Shown here: positions 1 through 8,586 of the stretch, piece after piece | Layout of the letters: each line of letters begins with the position of its first letter | How positions within the stretch are numbered: position 1 is the stretch's first letter | Origin: Banduia mediterranea | GTDB lineage: Bacteria; Pseudomonadota; Gammaproteobacteria; Nevskiales; Nevskiaceae | DNA length: 64,000 bases | Assembly: GCF_031846245.1 (NCBI RefSeq) | Contig: NZ_JAVRIC010000002.1 | Location: forward strand, 62,001-126,000 | Reading direction: 5' to 3' | Notes under the pieces: generated by a model | The model's input: only the letters and a program-made list of their open reading frames with translations | Database searches by the model: none | What the model was told of the DNA's origin: nothing | Translations under genes and position numbers: made by a program

Positions 1-103
1 CGATTGCACCACGCGGAGCCGATGTTCAGCCGATACTCACCACGTCGCCAACAGGCTGGTACGCTCAAGCGCCCTGCCCGGCTCTCGAAAAGGATTTTCT
101 ACC

Positions 104-1063
104 ATGCGTCCGACGCTCCGCCTGTCCGCCCTGATCGCGACCCTGCTATTGCTCAATGCCTGCAAGCTGTCGGCCGCCGAAGCGGGGAAAACCGCTTCAT
201 CGGATTCGGCCGCAGCAAGAGTCGCGCAAACCGATCCGCAATGTCAGGCCATCGACGATTTCTATTGGGAAATCGGGAATGGCGAGGGCGTGCTGGCCAG
301 CGGCCGCATCGGTGACGACTACGCGGCCGACGAAACCATCGATATCGCCTCCGCTTCGAAATTCATTTGGGGTGCCTATGTCCTCGAAAACCTGAAGGCG
401 GGCGAGAAACCGAGCGACGAACAGCTCTCGTATCTGGAGATGAAATCCGGCTACTCGGAATTCAATCCATTGTTCTGCCTGTTGTCGAAAAGCGTGGATT
501 CCTGTCTGGATGCGCGCTCCAACAGCAAGCGCAGCAGCAGCGCTATCGGCCGATTTTCGTATGGTGGCGGGCACGATCAGCGCATGGCCGCAAGCATGGG
601 CCTGGGTCGCAAGAACGCAGCTGAACTCACCAGCACCGTCATGGGGACCCTGGGCCTGAGCGGACTCGATATTGCCTACAAGCGGCCGCAACCTGCCGGT
701 GGCGTGGAAGCCAGCCCTGCGGCCTACGGCAAGTTTTTGAGCAAGATCGTGGCCGGCGATCTGCGTATTCACGACTATCTGGGCTATCAGCCGGTTTGTG
801 CGTTCGAGGGCGCCAGCTGCAATGCCGTGTTCAGCCCGGTCAAGGAACGCTGGCACTACAGCCTCAACCACTGGGTCGAGGATGACCCCGACACCGGCGA
901 TGGCGCCTTCAGCAGTCCCGGTCTGATGGGCTTCTATCCGTGGATTTCAGCGGACAGGAGCACCTACGGTCTGGTGGCACGCAAGAAATTCTCGAAATCC
1001 GCCTATTGGGACAGCGTGCAGTGCGGCCGCAGGATTCGTGCAGCCTGGATGGAATCGCACTGA
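104..1063 (+). CDS. Lipoprotein with a serine-hydrolase (beta-lactamase-like) fold
   Basis: A 319-residue protein with a lipoprotein signal: hydrophobic residues 7-19 are followed by the lipobox LLNAC with Cys20, so it is probably anchored in the outer membrane. A serine beta-lactamase/DD-peptidase-type S-x-x-K motif (SASK, Ser83 to Lys86) sits where the first catalytic motif is expected in that superfamily. I see no confident SxN or KTG motif, so substrate and activity are unknown. The start is supported by AAAAGGA nine bases upstream. It has its own leader and stands apart from sthA. It could be an esterase, a peptidoglycan-active enzyme or a penicillin-binding-like protein. The fold is inferred; the lipoprotein signal is read directly. 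Confidence 0.75.
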   Translation: MRPTLRLSALIATLLLLNACKLSAAEAGKTASSDSAAARVAQTDPQCQAIDDFYWEIGNGEGVLASGRIGDDYAADETIDIASASKFIWGAYVLENLKAGEKPSDEQLSYLEMKSGYSEFNPLFCLLSKSVDSCLDARSNSKRSSSAIGRFSYGGGHDQRMAASMGLGRKNAAELTSTVMGTLGLSGLDIAYKRPQPAGGVEASPAAYGKFLSKIVAGDLRIHDYLGYQPVCAFEGASCNAVFSPVKERWHYSLNHWVEDDPDTGDGAFSSPGLMGFYPWISADRSTYGLVARKKFSKSAYWDSVQCGRRIRAAWMESH

Positions 1064-1240
1064 TACTCGTGAATCACGCGCAGCGTGATGCCGCAGGCGA
1101 TTCAGTCTGCGCGGCGCCGCTGTCGGCATCGCCGATGGATTCTTTGGTCTCAGCCAGGCCCAGCCGAGGCATGCGCCCGGTATCATTCGCGGCATTCCCG
1201 TTGCCGAGCCTGCCGATGATGCGTGGGCACCCAGGAGATC

Positions 1241-2629
1241 ATGTCCACACAGCACTACGAAGTCCTCGTCATCGGTAGCGGCCCGGCCGGTGAAGGCGCC
1301 GCCATGATGGCCTCCAAGAACCACAAGCGCGTCGCTCTGGTGGAGCGCTATCACGACGTCGGCGGCGGCTGCACGCACTGGGGCACGATCCCCAGCAAGG
1401 CCCTGCGTCACGCCGTCAAGACCCTGCACGATGCGCGCCTGAACCCGTTCCTGGGACCAGCGATGGCGGATCTGCGCCTGACCTTTCCGCAATTGCTGTC
1501 CAGCGCCGGCCGTGTCGTCGCCACCCAGGTGGCTCACCGCCAGCGCTACTACCAGCGCAACAACGTACCGCTGCTGCGCGGCAGCGCGCGCTTCCTCGAT
1601 GCGAATACTGTCGAGGTGAGCGCCAAGTCCAGCAGCCAGCGCATCACCGCCGACCACTTCATCATCGCCACCGGCTCGCGCCCCTACCATCCGCCGGAGC
1701 TGGATTTCTCGCATCCGCGCGTGGTCGACAGCGACACCGTGCTGCGCTATGACGAAAATCCATTCTCGGTCACGATCTATGGCGCTGGCGTTATCGGCAG
1801 CGAATATGCCTCGATCTTCGTCAATCTTGGCGCCAAAGTCACCTTGGTGAATACGCAGGACCGGCTGATGTCATTCCTCGACGGCGAAATCACCGAAGCG
1901 CTGTCCTATCACCTGCGCCAGCAGGGCTGCATCATCCGCCACAACGAAACCATGCAAGGCGTGGAGCCCCGCGAGAACGACGTGGTGCTGCATCTGAGTT
2001 CCGGGCGGCGCATCAAATCCGACCTGCTGCTGTGGGCCAACGGCCGCACCGGCAATTCCCAGGACATGGGACTGGAGGCGCTGGGTCTGAATCCGGATTC
2101 GCGCGGACAACTCAAGGTCAACGGCCACTACCAGACCGGGCAGGCCCACATCTATGCCGTGGGCGATGTCGCGGGGCCGCCGGCGCTGGCGAGCGCCGCC
2201 TATGTGCAAGGCCGCTATGCCGTCTCGCACATTCTCGACCCGCAGCTGCCGCCGCACCGCTTCGAGCTGATGCCCAACGGCATCTATACGATTCCCGAGA
2301 TCAGCTCGGTGGGCCGCACCGAGGCCGAACTGCAGCGTGACCAGGTTCCCTATGAGGTCGGCCAAGCCAACTTCCGCCAGCTCGCGCGTGCACAGATGAC
2401 CGAGGAAACCGCCGGCCTGCTCAAGATCCTGTTCCATGCCGAGACCCTGGAAGTGCTCGGCGTGCATTGCTTCGGCGACCGCGCCTCGGAGATCGTGCAT
2501 ATCGGCCAGACGGTAATGGCGCAGCCGTCGAACAGCCTCGAATATTTCATCGACACCACCTTCAACTACCCGACGATGGCCGAGGCCTACCGCGTGGCCG
2601 CGCACAACGGACTCAATCGACTGGCATAG
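1241..2629 (+). CDS. sthA: Soluble pyridine nucleotide transhydrogenase
   Basis: A 462-residue FAD flavoprotein that moves hydride between NADPH and NAD+ in the cytoplasm and so balances the two pools. The N-terminal FAD site ([12 protein letters not shown]), the family signature [17 protein letters not shown], the second nucleotide-binding motif ([14 protein letters not shown]), the FAD-binding AVGDV stretch and the C-terminal [14 protein letters not shown] all match E. coli SthA closely. As in that family, the disulfide reductase CxxxxC pair is not kept: one Cys lies in GGGCTHW and Thr replaces the second. I chose the ATG at 1241, just after AGGAG, over an upstream GTG at 1223. No partner gene is adjacent. 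Confidence 0.97.
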   Translation: MSTQHYEVLVIGSGPAGEGAAMMASKNHKRVALVERYHDVGGGCTHWGTIPSKALRHAVKTLHDARLNPFLGPAMADLRLTFPQLLSSAGRVVATQVAHRQRYYQRNNVPLLRGSARFLDANTVEVSAKSSSQRITADHFIIATGSRPYHPPELDFSHPRVVDSDTVLRYDENPFSVTIYGAGVIGSEYASIFVNLGAKVTLVNTQDRLMSFLDGEITEALSYHLRQQGCIIRHNETMQGVEPRENDVVLHLSSGRRIKSDLLLWANGRTGNSQDMGLEALGLNPDSRGQLKVNGHYQTGQAHIYAVGDVAGPPALASAAYVQGRYAVSHILDPQLPPHRFELMPNGIYTIPEISSVGRTEAELQRDQVPYEVGQANFRQLARAQMTEETAGLLKILFHAETLEVLGVHCFGDRASEIVHIGQTVMAQPSNSLEYFIDTTFNYPTMAEAYRVAAHNGLNRLA

Positions 2630-2705
2630 TCAACCGCGGCATTGCGACAAGGTTACAGTAGGATTCCGGGAGCCCCACTCCCACTGCTGGCTAAGGAGGC
2701 TCGCA

Positions 2706-3263
2706 ATGTTCAGACTTTCCACCGCCTGGATCGGCATGGCGCTGATCGGGTCCCTGGTGCCAGGCGGCCCCGTCTGGGCCGAGGACGCCGCCCCCACCGC
2801 CATCGTTGCCGTCAGCTACAAGAATCCGGAAAAATTCACCGACGCCTCCGACCGCGGGCTTTACTCACCGCGCGCCACCGAATCGGTGATGCGCCGGCTG
2901 ACCGCGCATTTTCAGGAGCAGGGCGCCAAGTACCTGGCCGAGGGTCAGACGATGGAAATCGAGGTGACGGACATCGATCTCGCCGGCCGCTTCGAGCCGG
3001 GTCACACACCGGGTTACGAAGACGTGCGGCTGTTACGCGAGTCGACCTGGCCGCGCATGGAATTCAACTACGTCGTCAAACAAGGTGAGGAGATCGTCGA
3101 CTCCGGCGAAGCCAAGCTCTCGGACATGAGCTACCTGATGCATTCGAGCGTGTCGCGCTCGAGCGACCCCCTGCACCACGACACGCAAATGATCGACCGC
3201 TGGTTCCGCAAACACTTCGAAGCCAGGTCCGAGGCCACCGCGTCGGCAACTGAGCCTCAATAG
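2706..3263 (+). CDS. DUF3016 family exported protein
   Basis: A 185-residue protein with a cleavable-type signal peptide (hydrophobic core residues 8-24, ending WAE), so probably periplasmic. The mature part has the DUF3016 pattern: a PEKFTD motif near residue 40, a long helix with RRLTAHF, then a GQTMEIEVTDIDLAGRFEPG stretch and a conserved region with Trp-Pro-Arg-Met. The function of this family is unknown. A strong AAGGAGG lies just upstream of the ATG. A second member of the same family is encoded at 4581-5108, so these are paralogues rather than a single copy. Its 3' end overlaps that of slyX on the other strand by a few bases. Confidence 0.85.
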   Translation: MFRLSTAWIGMALIGSLVPGGPVWAEDAAPTAIVAVSYKNPEKFTDASDRGLYSPRATESVMRRLTAHFQEQGAKYLAEGQTMEIEVTDIDLAGRFEPGHTPGYEDVRLLRESTWPRMEFNYVVKQGEEIVDSGEAKLSDMSYLMHSSVSRSSDPLHHDTQMIDRWFRKHFEARSEATASATEPQ

Positions 3264-3460
3264 TGCGGCGGGCGCTCGTCGCCGGTGGCCGCACCGCCGC
3301 TGTCATCCTGGCGCCGCGCCCGTTCGGCCAGCGCCCGACACCAGGCTTCGAGCTTGTCGATGCGTGCATTCTGCGCCGTGATCACTTCGTTGAGCACCTG
3401 AACGGTGTCGTCGAGATAGCTCAGTCGCGTTTCAAGCTCGATCAGTCGTTCGTCGTTCAT
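3257..3460 (-). CDS. slyX: SlyX family protein
   Basis: A 67-residue acidic, helical protein starting MNDERLIELETRL. Its heptad pattern (residues 4-45) predicts a short coiled coil, and length and sequence fit SlyX of gammaproteobacteria (about 72 residues). SlyX is widespread, but its molecular role is not established. The open frame extends upstream, but the internal ATG at 3460 gives the family-like N-terminus, so I used it. It converges on the DUF3016 gene and overlaps its end by about seven bases. No partner such as fkpA or slyD is next to it here. Confidence 0.85.
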   Translation of the reverse strand: MNDERLIELETRLSYLDDTVQVLNEVITAQNARIDKLEAWCRALAERARRQDDSGGAATGDERPPHY

Positions 3461-3520
3461 TCGGCGTGGGCACATCCAATGAGTGAGACAACAGCGCTGT
3501 ATTGTCCCAGACCGCACGCC

Positions 3521-3769
3521 TCAGCGCGCAGGCTGTTCGTCCGAACGCTCATCGTCCCGGGACGGCAGCCACGCCGGATGCAGGCGATCGGCGAGATCAC
3601 GCTTGAGTTCGTCCTCGATCTCGCGCAGCGCCGCATTGCCCTGCGCCGCGATCCACTGACCCACGCCGGTCGCCATGCGCACACCGGTGGATTCCGCTGC
3701 CTGTGCCGGCGACATCGCCGCGCCACACAGCGCCAGCAGGAATAACGATTTGATCATGGTCTGTTTCAT
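3521..3769 (-). CDS. Small exported protein of unknown function
   Basis: An 82-residue protein with a clear Sec signal peptide (MKQTMIKSLFLLALCGAA, cleavage near AQAAE at residues 22-24). The mature part is about 58 residues, mostly one amphipathic helix rich in Glu, Arg and Asp (region ALREIEDELKRDLADRL). The ATG at 3769 follows a GAGGGGC ribosome-binding site; the longer upstream extension has no signal-peptide character. I do not recognise the family. It is probably periplasmic. It lies on the same strand as slyX, about 60 bases upstream of it, so the two could be co-transcribed. Confidence 0.65.
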   Translation of the reverse strand: MKQTMIKSLFLLALCGAAMSPAQAAESTGVRMATGVGQWIAAQGNAALREIEDELKRDLADRLHPAWLPSRDDERSDEQPAR

Positions 3770-3978
3770 TGCGGCCCCTCCTTGTGTTCGATCCGGGCAA
3801 GACCTTGACTGCGAGCAGCGTGCCAGCCCAGAATTTATTTCAACTAATTGATTTTTATATATAAAACTTATCACTCCAATTCGCGGGCAGCGTCCGCGGA
3901 CGACCGGTCACAAGCGCCGTACACTCACGTACACTCGCATCCGCCGGTGCGGAATACAGGTTCACCAACAGGACAAGA
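3770..3978. promoter_or_regulatory. AT-rich divergent promoter region
   Basis: This spacer separates two divergent genes, the small exported protein and the DUF3592-like membrane protein. Positions about 3832-3880 are strongly AT-rich, unlike the surrounding GC-rich coding DNA, and include TATATATAAAA-like sequence. A short direct repeat (GTACACTC, twice) lies near 3917-3936. I cannot assign defined -35/-10 boxes with confidence. Confidence 0.4.
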
Positions 3979-4494
3979 ATGAGACGAGCCGTCGCGATCA
4001 TGGGGCTGCTGCTGGGGCTGCTCAGCGCCTTTGTGGCGTGGCGCGCCTATCAGGATCTGCGCGATCTGAATCGCAACGGCGTGGTCGAATCCGTGGAGGT
4101 GCTGGAACGCCGCGTGGACAAGGACGCGCTGGGAACCAAAACCCAGCGCTATCGGGTCGAAGTCGACGGCCGCCCGCGCTGGGTCGAGGCCGTCGGCCGC
4201 GACGAGGCCGTCGGCGAACGCGCCTGGCTGCGCCGCCTGCCGGGCCGCGACAGCATCGCCGAGCTGTACCCGGCCCAACCCTCGGCCTCCGCCTGGCGCG
4301 GCAGCCGCCATGCGCGACTGTTCTGGATGGCCGTCGCGGGCGTGCCGCTGTGCATACTCAGCGGCATCGCCGTGCTGATGGGCTACGGACTGCGCGGCGT
4401 ACGCGGCGCCCTGCACGGCTACGCGCAGGCAACGAGACTGGGATACGCTCCGTCGCGCCGCGTTGAACGCGAAACCCAGGACGACGAATCGTGA
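3979..4494 (+). CDS. DUF3592-like inner-membrane protein
   Basis: A 171-residue protein with two predicted membrane segments (residues about 5-22 and about 114-136). Between them lies an extracytoplasmic domain of about 85 residues that contains the RYRVEVDGRPR and VGERAWLRRLPG elements typical of DUF3592 proteins. The C-terminal tail is charged and cytoplasmic. Family function is unknown. The stop overlaps the open frame leading into the next DUF3016 gene, so co-transcription is likely. The assignment to DUF3592 rests on architecture and local motif resemblance, not on an alignment. Confidence 0.7.
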   Translation: MRRAVAIMGLLLGLLSAFVAWRAYQDLRDLNRNGVVESVEVLERRVDKDALGTKTQRYRVEVDGRPRWVEAVGRDEAVGERAWLRRLPGRDSIAELYPAQPSASAWRGSRHARLFWMAVAGVPLCILSGIAVLMGYGLRGVRGALHGYAQATRLGYAPSRRVERETQDDES

Positions 4495-4580
4495 CCGATC
4501 AGCAAGACGGAACATGCAGGCGCCCGGAAGCAGCGCTCACGCAGACTGCGGCGGCCCGTCTCTACCATGCGGAGCATCCG

Positions 4581-5108
4581 ATGCGGGCGATGCGGTTTGT
4601 GCGCGTTTTCGCAGGCCTGCTGTGCGCAGCGCTGTCCGCCCCGGCGGCGGCCCAGGGCGTTGCTGAACTGAGTTTCTCGGAGCCCGAGCATTTCACCGAC
4701 CTCGTGGCCCCCACCGGCACCATCGGCGAAACCGATCCGGCGCTGATGGCCGAGCTGCGCGAACGGCTGATGGCGGTGATGTCGGCAAGGCTGCGCGATG
4801 GCCAGAAACTGGCGGTAGCGATCACCAACGTCGATCTCGCCGGGCGCATGGAACTGCTCGGCATGAAGGACGGCCGCTGGCTGGCCACGCCGCAGCAACT
4901 GCGGATCTACCGCCCCGACACGCCACCGCGCATCAGTGTGCAATATGCCCTGATCGAGAACGACACGGTGATCGCGCACGGCAACGAGAACCTGAGCGAC
5001 CCGGACTGGGCAGCCCAGGCGGCGGTCCTGTCCGAAACCGGATCTCTGGACCCTGTCACGGGGCTGTTCGAACGCTGGCTGGTGAGTCTGCTCGGCCAGC
5101 CGTTATAG
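4581..5108 (+). CDS. DUF3016 family exported protein (second copy)
   Basis: A 175-residue protein with a signal peptide (MRAMRFVRVFAGLLCAALSA, cleavage near AAAQG). Like the gene at 2706 it has the EPEHFTDLV motif, an RLMAVMSARL helix and the GQKLAVAITNVDLAGRMEL block that mark DUF3016. I chose the ATG at 4581, six bases after GGAG; an upstream ATG at 4491 would add a non-signal extension. The role is unknown. Two DUF3016 paralogues within 2 kb suggest an old local duplication, although a slyX-containing segment lies between them. Confidence 0.8.
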   Translation: MRAMRFVRVFAGLLCAALSAPAAAQGVAELSFSEPEHFTDLVAPTGTIGETDPALMAELRERLMAVMSARLRDGQKLAVAITNVDLAGRMELLGMKDGRWLATPQQLRIYRPDTPPRISVQYALIENDTVIAHGNENLSDPDWAAQAAVLSETGSLDPVTGLFERWLVSLLGQPL

Positions 5109-5112
5109 GACC

Positions 5113-5160
5113 CCATCCTTTGGGGGCGCCATCCTTTGGGGGCCCCATCCTTTGGCTGGG
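5113..5160 (+). repeat. Three tandem 16-bp units containing CCATCCTTTGG
   Basis: Three head-to-tail copies start at 5113, 5129 and 5145, each opening CCATCCTTTGG. They sit between the stop of the DUF3016 gene and the phosphofructokinase gene. The motif resembles a tandem pair (GCATCCTTnGG) at 29680-29710 upstream of the aldehyde dehydrogenase. The role is unknown. Confidence 0.8.
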
Positions 5161-5205
5161 CTGGTAACGTAGTCGCCCCTCATCGGCAACACAGCCTATC
5201 GCGCA

Positions 5206-6303
5206 ATGGCCCTAGCCCAAATTGGCAGAATCGGTGTACTGACCTCCGGCGGCGACTGCGCCGGTCTCAATGCCGTGATCCGCGCCGTGACCGCTCGCGC
5301 GGTCAATCATTACGGCCTGCAGGTCTACGGCATTCTTGACGGCACTCTGGGCCTGATGGAGCGACCGCTGCGTTACGTCGAACTCGCACCCAGCACCTTT
5401 GATGGCCGCATCTTCCGTGAAGGTGGCACGGTGCTCGGCACCACCAACAAGGGCGATCCTTTCCGGTTTCCGATGGCCGACGGCAGCGTGCGCGACCGTT
5501 CGCAGGACTTCGGCGACGGCGTGCGCGAGCTGGGCCTGGACGCGCTGGTGGTGATCGGTGGCGACGGCTCGATGAGCATCGTGTCGCGGCTGTGTCACGC
5601 CGTGGGCGTGGGCATGGTGGGCGTGCCCAAGACCATCGACAACGACGTCCACGGCACCGATTTCTCGATCGGCCACGCCACCGCGGTCGGCGTCGTCACC
5701 GACGCCATGGACCGTCTGCAACCGACCGCCGCGAGCCATCATCGCGTGATGATCGTGGAAGTCATGGGGCGCGACGCCGGCTATATCGCGATGCAGGGCG
5801 GCATCGCCGGCGGCGCCGACGTGGTGCTGGTCCCCGAGATCCCGTACTCGATGGACGGCGTGGCCACCGCGATCCGCAAGGTCCTTGACCGCGGTCGCAC
5901 GCACGCTCTGGTGGTCGTCGCCGAAGGCGTGAAGCGTGACGACGGTACGGTCGTCCATTTGCCCGCAAGTACGCGCTACGGCGGCATCGGGCACTGGTTG
6001 GGCGAACGCATCGCCGACACCACGCACACCGAAACCCGGGTCACGATCCTCGGCCATGTGCAGCGCGGCGGTTCGCCCTCGCCGCAGGACCGACTGCTGG
6101 CCTCGGCCTTCGGCGTGCATGCCGTCGACCTGGTGATGCGCGGCCAGCTGGACCGCATGGTCGCCTGGCGCAATCTCAGCGTGGTCGACGTACCCCTGTC
6201 CGAAGTCACCATCGGCGCGCGGCCGCTGGACCCGAACGGCACGCTGGCCACCACGGCGCACGGCCTCGGCATCTACATCGGCGATACCGAGGCCGCAGGC
6301 TGA
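5206..6303 (+). CDS. pfkA: 6-phosphofructokinase, G104/K124 type
   Basis: A 365-residue enzyme that phosphorylates fructose 6-phosphate in glycolysis. It has the N-terminal phosphate-binding loop (LTSGGDCAGLNA, residues 12-23), GGDGS at 118-122, catalytic PKTIDND at 141-147, the MGRDAGYIA substrate loop and the HVQRGG motif. In this family the residue after GGD separates ATP enzymes (Gly) from PPi enzymes (Asp), while Lys in PKTIDND is usual in PPi enzymes and in one ATP-using subgroup. This protein has Gly and Lys, so ATP is the more likely donor, but it is not a classical PfkA. The stop overlaps the ATG of the sirtuin gene (TGATG), indicating translational coupling. Confidence 0.9.
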   Translation: MALAQIGRIGVLTSGGDCAGLNAVIRAVTARAVNHYGLQVYGILDGTLGLMERPLRYVELAPSTFDGRIFREGGTVLGTTNKGDPFRFPMADGSVRDRSQDFGDGVRELGLDALVVIGGDGSMSIVSRLCHAVGVGMVGVPKTIDNDVHGTDFSIGHATAVGVVTDAMDRLQPTAASHHRVMIVEVMGRDAGYIAMQGGIAGGADVVLVPEIPYSMDGVATAIRKVLDRGRTHALVVVAEGVKRDDGTVVHLPASTRYGGIGHWLGERIADTTHTETRVTILGHVQRGGSPSPQDRLLASAFGVHAVDLVMRGQLDRMVAWRNLSVVDVPLSEVTIGARPLDPNGTLATTAHGLGIYIGDTEAAG

Positions 6304-7169
6304 TGTCCGTCACCGCTGCCGCAACCGTTTCTCTGGACAAGCCGCTTCGGGAACTGGCGGCCTTGCAGAGCTTCGTGCTCGACCACCCGCGGCTGTTCGT
6401 GCTCACGGGCGCCGGTTGCAGCACCGCCTCCGGCATCCCCGACTATCGCGATGCCGGCGGCGCCTGGAAGCGCAAACCACCGGTCACCATCCAGGCTTTT
6501 CGGGACAGCGCGCTGACACGGGCGCGCTACTGGGCGCGCAGCTTCGTCGGCTGGCCGTATTTCGGTCACGTCCAGGCCAATACCGCGCATCACGCCTTGA
6601 CGGCCTTGCAGACTCAGGGCCGGATCGCGCGCCTGTTGACCCAGAACGTGGACCGGCTGCACCAGAAGGCCGGCAGCCGCGAGGTCATCGACCTGCACGG
6701 ACGGCTCGACGAGGTGATCTGCCTGAGCTGCGGGCTGCGCGAGGCGCGCGAGGCGTATCAACAAACACTGATCGAGCGCAATCCGGACTGGCTCGGGCTG
6801 AGCGCCGACTACGCCCCGGACGGCGATGCCGATCTCGACGAACTCGACTTCTCGACGTTCGGGGTGCCGGACTGCCCACGCTGCGGCGGGCTGATCAAAC
6901 CGGATGTGGTGTTCTTCGGCGAGAACGTGCCGAAATCGCGCGTCGACGAGGCCATGTCCGCGCTCGTGGCGGCCGATGCGCTGCTCGTCGTGGGCTCCTC
7001 ACTGATGGTCTATTCGGGCTATCGCTTCGCCGTCGCGGCGGCCAGGCATGGCCTCCCGATCGCCGCGATCAACCTCGGCGTGACGCGCGCCGATTCCCTG
7101 CTGAGCCTGAAAGCCGTAGCGGCCTGCGATCTGGTCCTGCCCATGCTCAGCGCGCTGCTGAGCTCCTGA
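6303..7169 (+). CDS. Sir2-family NAD-dependent protein deacylase
   Basis: A 288-residue sirtuin. These enzymes remove acyl groups from lysines using NAD+. The NAD site GAGCS (36-40) followed by GIPDYRD, the TQNVD motif (113-117), the catalytic His132 in LHG, four zinc-type cysteines (140, 143, 191, 194) and the VVFFGENVP and VVGSSLMV segments are all present, so it should be active. The GAGCSTASGIPDYRD form and overall length resemble the SIRT4-like class II group. It overlaps the phosphofructokinase stop by one base and is likely made from the same mRNA. Its 3' end runs into a hydrolase remnant on the other strand. Confidence 0.92.
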   Translation: MSVTAAATVSLDKPLRELAALQSFVLDHPRLFVLTGAGCSTASGIPDYRDAGGAWKRKPPVTIQAFRDSALTRARYWARSFVGWPYFGHVQANTAHHALTALQTQGRIARLLTQNVDRLHQKAGSREVIDLHGRLDEVICLSCGLREAREAYQQTLIERNPDWLGLSADYAPDGDADLDELDFSTFGVPDCPRCGGLIKPDVVFFGENVPKSRVDEAMSALVAADALLVVGSSLMVYSGYRFAVAAARHGLPIAAINLGVTRADSLLSLKAVAACDLVLPMLSALLSS

Positions 7170-7374
7170 ACGCCGCGGCAATCGCCTCACGCACCGCCGG
7201 CCAGGCCACAGAGCCCGGCACCAGCAGTTCGAAGTGCCCGGACTGCGGCACCGCCACCAGCTGCGCCGGAATGCCCGCAGCCGTGGCGGCCTCCACGGAA
7301 GAATTCGGCAGACCGGCGGCGCAGCCCAGACCGCGCCCCGCGAGGCCCAGCGCCAGCAAAGCGTTAGCACACAT
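7147..7374 (-). pseudogene. C-terminal remnant of an alpha/beta hydrolase
   Basis: The last roughly 55 codons read as the C-terminus of an alpha/beta hydrolase: a GIPAQLVAVP strand, then SGHFELLVPGS with the catalytic-type His, then AWPAVREAIAAAF. The nucleophile-elbow and catalytic-acid regions are absent, and the sequence upstream in this frame is not recognisable. It lies between tonB (end 7460) and the sirtuin, and its 3' end overlaps the sirtuin stop. I take it as a degraded gene. The start given is only the nearest in-frame ATG. Confidence 0.5.
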
Positions 7375-7459
7375 GAACCGCTCATCGAACAGACAGACGG
7401 CAAGTCTGCGGCTGCACGGCCGCGCCCCTGCCGGCCTGTCTCGCTCACGGTCAAGGCAA

Positions 7460-8167
7460 TCACCGGAATTCAATCGGCACGACCAGCTCCAGCGGGCGCC
7501 CGTTCGGCGGTACCGGCATGGGCGCGGCGCGCAGAATCAGAGCCAGGGCCTCGCCCGCGAGCGCTTCGCCGCCATCACTTTCGACCACGCGCACGCCGCT
7601 TACGGCACCGCTCGCGGCAATACGGAAGCGGACTTGTGCGACGCCGTAGTGCGCGGTGTAGGCCGGGCGATAACCTGCGAGATGCGAGCGCAACTGCGCC
7701 AGATAGCGGTCGCCGCCATTGCCGCCGGGCGCGCGCGACGGGGCCTGCGTCGGTGGCGCAACCGTCTGCGGTGGCGGTTTGATCGCCGCGGTGGCCGGCA
7801 CCGGCTCGGCCCTGGGCTGCGGTTGCGGCACTTCGGGTTTCGGTTTCGGCCGCGACGGTGCCTCGACTACAGTCTTCGGCTTTGACTGTTCAACCGCCAG
7901 CGGTGCGACCGGAACCGGCGTGGGCTCGGACTTGACCGGTTGCGGTGTTTCGGGATCCCGTACCGGCTCGCGTGAGGGCGGCTCCGGCACCGGCGTTGGC
8001 GGCGCTTCGGCCGACGCCGGCGCCACCTCGCCCAACTGCAGCTCGACCCCGGCGCCTTGCCCTTCCGCGCCCTGCGGACGCGGGTCCGGCGCGGCGACCA
8101 GGAACAACACCAGCGACAAGTGCAGCATCAGCGCCCACAGCAGCGCGAAGCTGAGCCGCGGGCTCAT
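7460..8167 (-). CDS. tonB: TonB family energy transducer
   Basis: A 235-residue protein with an N-terminal membrane anchor (residues about 6-25), a long Pro/Glu/Lys-rich periplasm-spanning linker (about 45-145) and a C-terminal TonB-like domain (about 150-235) with GVAQVRFRIAASGAV and VRVVESDGG. TonB carries proton-motive-force energy from ExbB/ExbD to outer-membrane receptors. The ATG overlaps the stop of the upstream exbD by four bases, and it is the last gene of the ferredoxin-ggt-exbBDD-tonB run. No intact TonB-dependent receptor occurs in the window; only a remnant is seen at 52740. Confidence 0.9.
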   Translation of the reverse strand: MSPRLSFALLWALMLHLSLVLFLVAAPDPRPQGAEGQGAGVELQLGEVAPASAEAPPTPVPEPPSREPVRDPETPQPVKSEPTPVPVAPLAVEQSKPKTVVEAPSRPKPKPEVPQPQPRAEPVPATAAIKPPPQTVAPPTQAPSRAPGGNGGDRYLAQLRSHLAGYRPAYTAHYGVAQVRFRIAASGAVSGVRVVESDGGEALAGEALALILRAAPMPVPPNGRPLELVVPIEFR

Positions 8168-8586
8168 TTCGATGGAGCGCGCGTGGTCATCAGCACCACA
8201 CGATCGATTCCGGTGGCGCGCAGCGCATCGAGCAGCCGCAGCACCTGCGCGGCGTCGGCCTCAGCGTCGGCCTTGATCGCCAGCGCCTCGCCGGGATGCA
8301 TGGCGCGCCAGCGCCGGCTGAACTCCTGCAACTGCTCGATCGCCACCACCTCGGCGCCGAAGGCGAGTTTCCCGTCTCGGCCGAACAACAAGGCCGAAGC
8401 GCCCGCATCGGCACTGCCGGCCTCCGAGGATTTCGGTGGGTCGACGCGAAACGCCGCCGGTGAGGACAGCGCACCCGCCAGCATGAAGAACACCAGCAGC
8501 AGGAACACCACATTGATCAGCGGCAACAGGCGTTCGTCATCCAGACCGGAACCGGCGCGCCGCGTGCTCGGCAACACAATCTTCAT
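8164..8586 (-). CDS. exbD: ExbD/TolR biopolymer transport protein (second copy)
   Basis: A 140-residue protein with the ExbD/TolR layout: a short cytoplasmic N-terminus, one membrane helix (LLPLINVVFLLLVFFML, about 20-36) and a periplasmic domain. In the ExbD family an Asp in the helix (LVDVVF) is needed for proton coupling; here the matching position is Asn (LINVVF), unlike the other copy. The start at 8586 gives the family-like N-terminus MKIVLP. It overlaps its neighbours on both sides by four bases, so the genes are translationally coupled. It probably forms a complex with ExbB and the first ExbD. Confidence 0.88.
   Translation of the reverse strand: MKIVLPSTRRAGSGLDDERLLPLINVVFLLLVFFMLAGALSSPAAFRVDPPKSSEAGSADAGASALLFGRDGKLAFGAEVVAIEQLQEFSRRWRAMHPGEALAIKADAEADAAQVLRLLDALRATGIDRVVLMTTRAPSK

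Noticed and set aside
5212-6261. Long minus-strand open frame opposite phosphofructokinase
   Set aside because: It is His/Ala/Arg-rich shadow of a GC-rich gene with no family features.
5206-6303. Assignment as PPi-dependent phosphofructokinase
   Set aside because: The residue after GGD is Gly, not the Asp of PPi enzymes, despite the PPi-like PKTIDND.
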